From: Membranihabitans maritimus
GTDB taxonomy: Bacteria; Bacteroidota; Bacteroidia; Chitinophagales; Saprospiraceae
Reading direction: 5' to 3'
NCBI RefSeq assembly: GCF_021729145.1
Contig: NZ_JAJSLW010000002.1
Span: forward strand, 124,001 to 188,000
Length of the DNA stretch: 64,000 bases
The translations under genes and the position numbers were made by a program. The notes beneath the pieces were generated by a model, which was not told the DNA's origin, did not search any database, and saw only the letters and a program-made list of their open reading frames with translations. The first letter of the stretch is position 1. Every line of letters begins with the position of its first letter. Positions 61,795 to 64,000 of this stretch are shown one piece after another.

Positions 61795-64000
61795 TTAAGG
61801 TTTAATGCCAAAATATTCTGAGGGAGGTACTCCGTATTTTTCCTTGAATATTTTTGAGAAATTTGATAAACTGGAGTATCCAACGGAATATGCAACTTGT
61901 GAAACCATAATTCCTTTTTTCAATAGGTAGGCTGCTCTTTTTAGTCTTTGATTGCGAATAAATTCTGCTACGGATTGGTTTGTCAAGGACTTGACCTTCC
62001 TGTATAGTTGCATTCTGCTTAAGCCCATGTCATGATAGAGGTCACTTACTTCATATTCCGCATTATCCATATTGTCTTCAACACATTCCATTAATTTTTT
62101 TAAAAAGATTTCTTCATCATTCGTAATAACTACTTCAGCGGGTTGAAGCTCTATTACTTTTTGATATTTTTTACGCAGTAATTTACGCTGGTCGAGGAGG
62201 TTTCTAATTCTTGTTTTAAGTTCCTCGGAATCAAAAGGTTTGACTAGGTATTCATCCGCTCCTGTTTTCAGCCCCTGCAGCTTATTTTTCATTTCCGTTT
62301 TCGCTGTTAATAAAACAATAGGTATGTGATTGGTAGCTGTTTGATTCTTGAGAATTTTGCATACATCAAACCCAGATGTTCCTGGCATCATTATATCACA
62401 AATAATAAGGTCTGGTAAATGATTCGTTGCGAATTTAATTCCATCTTCTCCATTTTGAACAGTTTGGACGGAATACAATGGTTTTAAAATAGAGGCTATT
62501 AAATCAGAAATCTCTTGATGATCTTCCACAATTAAAACACGTTCTCTTTCCCCACTTGTGGAGGTATCTTCATGTTTTATGGATTTTGGTTTTGTAGACT
62601 TTTCGCCTGATTCTTGACAAAGGGGCTTCCGAAGGGGGAGAATTACCCGAAATGTAGACCCCTGACCAGGTATACTTTTCAAATGTATTGACCCACCGTG
62701 GAGTTCAATTAGTTCCCGGGTAATAGATAACCCTATTCCTGTACCGGTATTTTCCTGATTTTCCAATTGATAAAACCGGTCAAAAACTTTTTGAAGTTTG
62801 TCTTCTGGAATACCAGGTCCCTGATCAGATACATCGAGAATTAAATAATCTTTGTATTCGACCTTTATGTTGATAGTTGAATCATTGCGAGTATATTTTA
62901 CGGCATTGGACAGTAAATTTTGAAATATTTTTTCCAGAGCATCATGATCATATTCTAACCATTCTGCTTGTTCCGGAATGTTGGTATTAAACTGTATGTT
63001 TCGTGTTGAAGCAAGGGAGTCAAAAAGTGAAACAGTCATTCGCAGAAAGGACATGATATCTCCGGGTGTAGGAGATAATGTATAGGTACCTGATTCCAGT
63101 TTTGATAGGTCTAATAATTGATTGATCAGCCGAAGAAGACGATCTGAGTGAATTTTCAATACATCCCAATCCGTTTTAATCTTTTTGGACAAATTTTTGT
63201 CTATAGTCCCCTTTATGAGGGTGAGTGGGGTTCGTAACTCATGAGATACGTCGGTAAAAAGCTTTGTTTTCAATTCGTCAATTGCTTTTATTTTTTCAGC
63301 CTCTATTTGTGCTTTTTGTGCCTTTTCTTTTTCGATATCTGCTAATGTTCTCGCTATTTTATTGGCGCAGAGGGAAGCTATGGTTTGCAATGTGTCGAGA
63401 TGCCTTCTGGTGAAAAATCCTTTTTCCGGATGTTCGGAATCTATTACCCCCAGTACTTTACCTTTGTAGATTAACGGTACTGCAATTTCTGATAACCTAT
63501 TTTCATCATCGGTAATATAACGGGGGTCCAAAGTGGTATCAGAAATGATTTCAGCTTTGGCATTATTGGCTACGTTACCCACAATTCCCTGGCCCAAAGG
63601 GATTTCAATGGGTTTGTAAATTTCAAATGCTTTTGGATTTTTATTGCCAAAAGCCGCTTTTTGTACTAAAACAGCTTTTTTTTCATCAATCAAATAAATG
63701 ACACAATCGACGAAACCGAATCTGCCAATACAATTTTTGGTGACATCCCAAAGGATTTCATCTATCGAGTTTTTTCCGTAAAGAGAATTTGAAAAATAAT
63801 GAATAGTCTGTTCCACTTCATTAGCTATTTCCAGATCATGGATTTTTTGCTTGAATTTTTGAGCATAAGTGATGCCATGAAAAACAGCTACGGACAATGA
63901 ACCTGCAAGCGTGATTAAAAGATTTCCGTAATAAACATTACTTATGTTGACTATATTGATAGATTCGGGAAATATAGAATAATTGGTAACTTCTAATACG
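61795..64000 (-). CDS. Hybrid sensor kinase: GAF, HisKA/HATPase, receiver, AraC HTH (partial)
   Basis: A hybrid two-component protein whose N-terminus is cut by the window edge: the frame is open through 64000 and includes a membrane helix (NLLITLAGSLSVAVF) upstream of the TTG at 63897. Cytosolic domains are a GAF (FGFVDCVIYLIDEKKAVL...VPLIYKGKVLGVIDSEH), a coiled coil, HisKA with the phospho-His in FTDVSHELRTPLTLIKG, a HATPase (LLSNAVKY, DQGPGIP, GTGIGLSI), a receiver (RVLIVEDHQEI, phospho-Asp in LIICDIMMPG) and a C-terminal AraC HTH. The layout lets one protein sense a signal and bind DNA, typical for polysaccharide control in Bacteroidota. Targets are unknown. Confidence 0.93.
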   Translation of the reverse strand, partial: VLEVTNYSIFPESINIVNISNVYYGNLLITLAGSLSVAVFHGITYAQKFKQKIHDLEIANEVEQTIHYFSNSLYGKNSIDEILWDVTKNCIGRFGFVDCVIYLIDEKKAVLVQKAAFGNKNPKAFEIYKPIEIPLGQGIVGNVANNAKAEIISDTTLDPRYITDDENRLSEIAVPLIYKGKVLGVIDSEHPEKGFFTRRHLDTLQTIASLCANKIARTLADIEKEKAQKAQIEAEKIKAIDELKTKLFTDVSHELRTPLTLIKGTIDKNLSKKIKTDWDVLKIHSDRLLRLINQLLDLSKLESGTYTLSPTPGDIMSFLRMTVSLFDSLASTRNIQFNTNIPEQAEWLEYDHDALEKIFQNLLSNAVKYTRNDSTINIKVEYKDYLILDVSDQGPGIPEDKLQKVFDRFYQLENQENTGTGIGLSITRELIELHGGSIHLKSIPGQGSTFRVILPLRKPLCQESGEKSTKPKSIKHEDTSTSGERERVLIVEDHQEISDLIASILKPLYSVQTVQNGEDGIKFATNHLPDLIICDIMMPGTSGFDVCKILKNQTATNHIPIVLLTAKTEMKNKLQGLKTGADEYLVKPFDSEELKTRIRNLLDQRKLLRKKYQKVIELQPAEVVITNDEEIFLKKLMECVEDNMDNAEYEVSDLYHDMGLSRMQLYRKVKSLTNQSVAEFIRNQRLKRAAYLLKKGIMVSQVAYSVGYSSLSNFSKIFKEKYGVPPSEYFGIKP

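Noticed and set aside
1-64000. CRISPR arrays, tRNA or rRNA genes, prophage
   Set aside because: No regularly spaced repeats, no cloverleaf-like sequences and no phage structural genes were recognised on reading both strands.

Overview
The window is AT-rich bacterial chromosome from a member of the Bacteroidota, most likely a Cytophagales-type organism. The taxon is inferred from several things: RecA, RsmA, PdxA, LspA and TsaB of Bacteroidota type, promoters of the TTTG-N19/20-TAnnTTTG kind (clearest before recA and arsR), few Shine-Dalgarno sites, and many lipoproteins, DUF1080 proteins, TlpA-like redoxins, a PVC-type heme protein and a hybrid sensor kinase with an AraC output. No rRNA, tRNA, CRISPR array, prophage or complete insertion sequence was seen.

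Layout. 1-10 kb is a housekeeping core: FMN reductase (cut by the window edge), ModF-like ABC ATPase, DUF1080 protein, recA, an alkyltransferase-like protein, a TrpF-like protein, rsmA, pdxA, lspA, two ArsR-family regulators and tsaB. 10-16 kb holds small accessory genes: GNAT, truncated hemoglobin plus cupin, a YafY/WYL regulator followed by GyrI-like and DUF1801 proteins, a methyltransferase and a TlpA-like lipoprotein. 16-28 kb carries a GH2 glycosidase gene with one amber stop, AraC-type regulation, hydrolases, acetyltransferases, a frameshifted TonB-C-like gene, a second TlpA-like protein, PhyH and an orphan barstar. 28-32 kb has a Tat-exported sulfite oxidase with its cytochrome c, facing a lactate-monooxygenase-like flavoenzyme. 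32-35 kb is decayed: a broken RhuM-Fic gene, a DNA-binding-protein remnant, a short YdeI protein and an unknown broken frame. 36-38.5 kb is a DUF1080 + Gfo/Idh/MocA pair that probably handles oxidised sugars. 38.5-41.2 kb is a compact arsenic operon (arsR, DUF6428, arsC-like phosphatase, acr3) with two matching operator sites.

43-47.5 kb is the most mobile-looking part. A HxlR/SDR/NTF2-like block is flanked by two outward-pointing imperfect palindromes that share end boxes (CAGCTAAC ... GTTYGTGYGCC) but differ inside, as integron attC sites do. A parDE toxin-antitoxin pair, an outer-membrane barrel fragment and an arr-type rifampin ADP-ribosyltransferase follow. 47.5-64 kb holds a sulfatase, AraC and TetR regulators with partner genes, a methyltransferase fused to a D-Ala-D-Ala-ligase-like ATP-grasp enzyme, a DUF5009 membrane acyltransferase, a DUF3500 protein, a large PVC-type heme protein, and a hybrid histidine kinase whose N-terminus lies outside the window.

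A recurring oddity is the number of genes whose frame breaks by one base at a short A or T run, several of them inside lipoprotein signal peptides. Homopolymer sequencing errors, ordinary decay and poly-T phase variation are all possible. The sequence alone cannot separate them.
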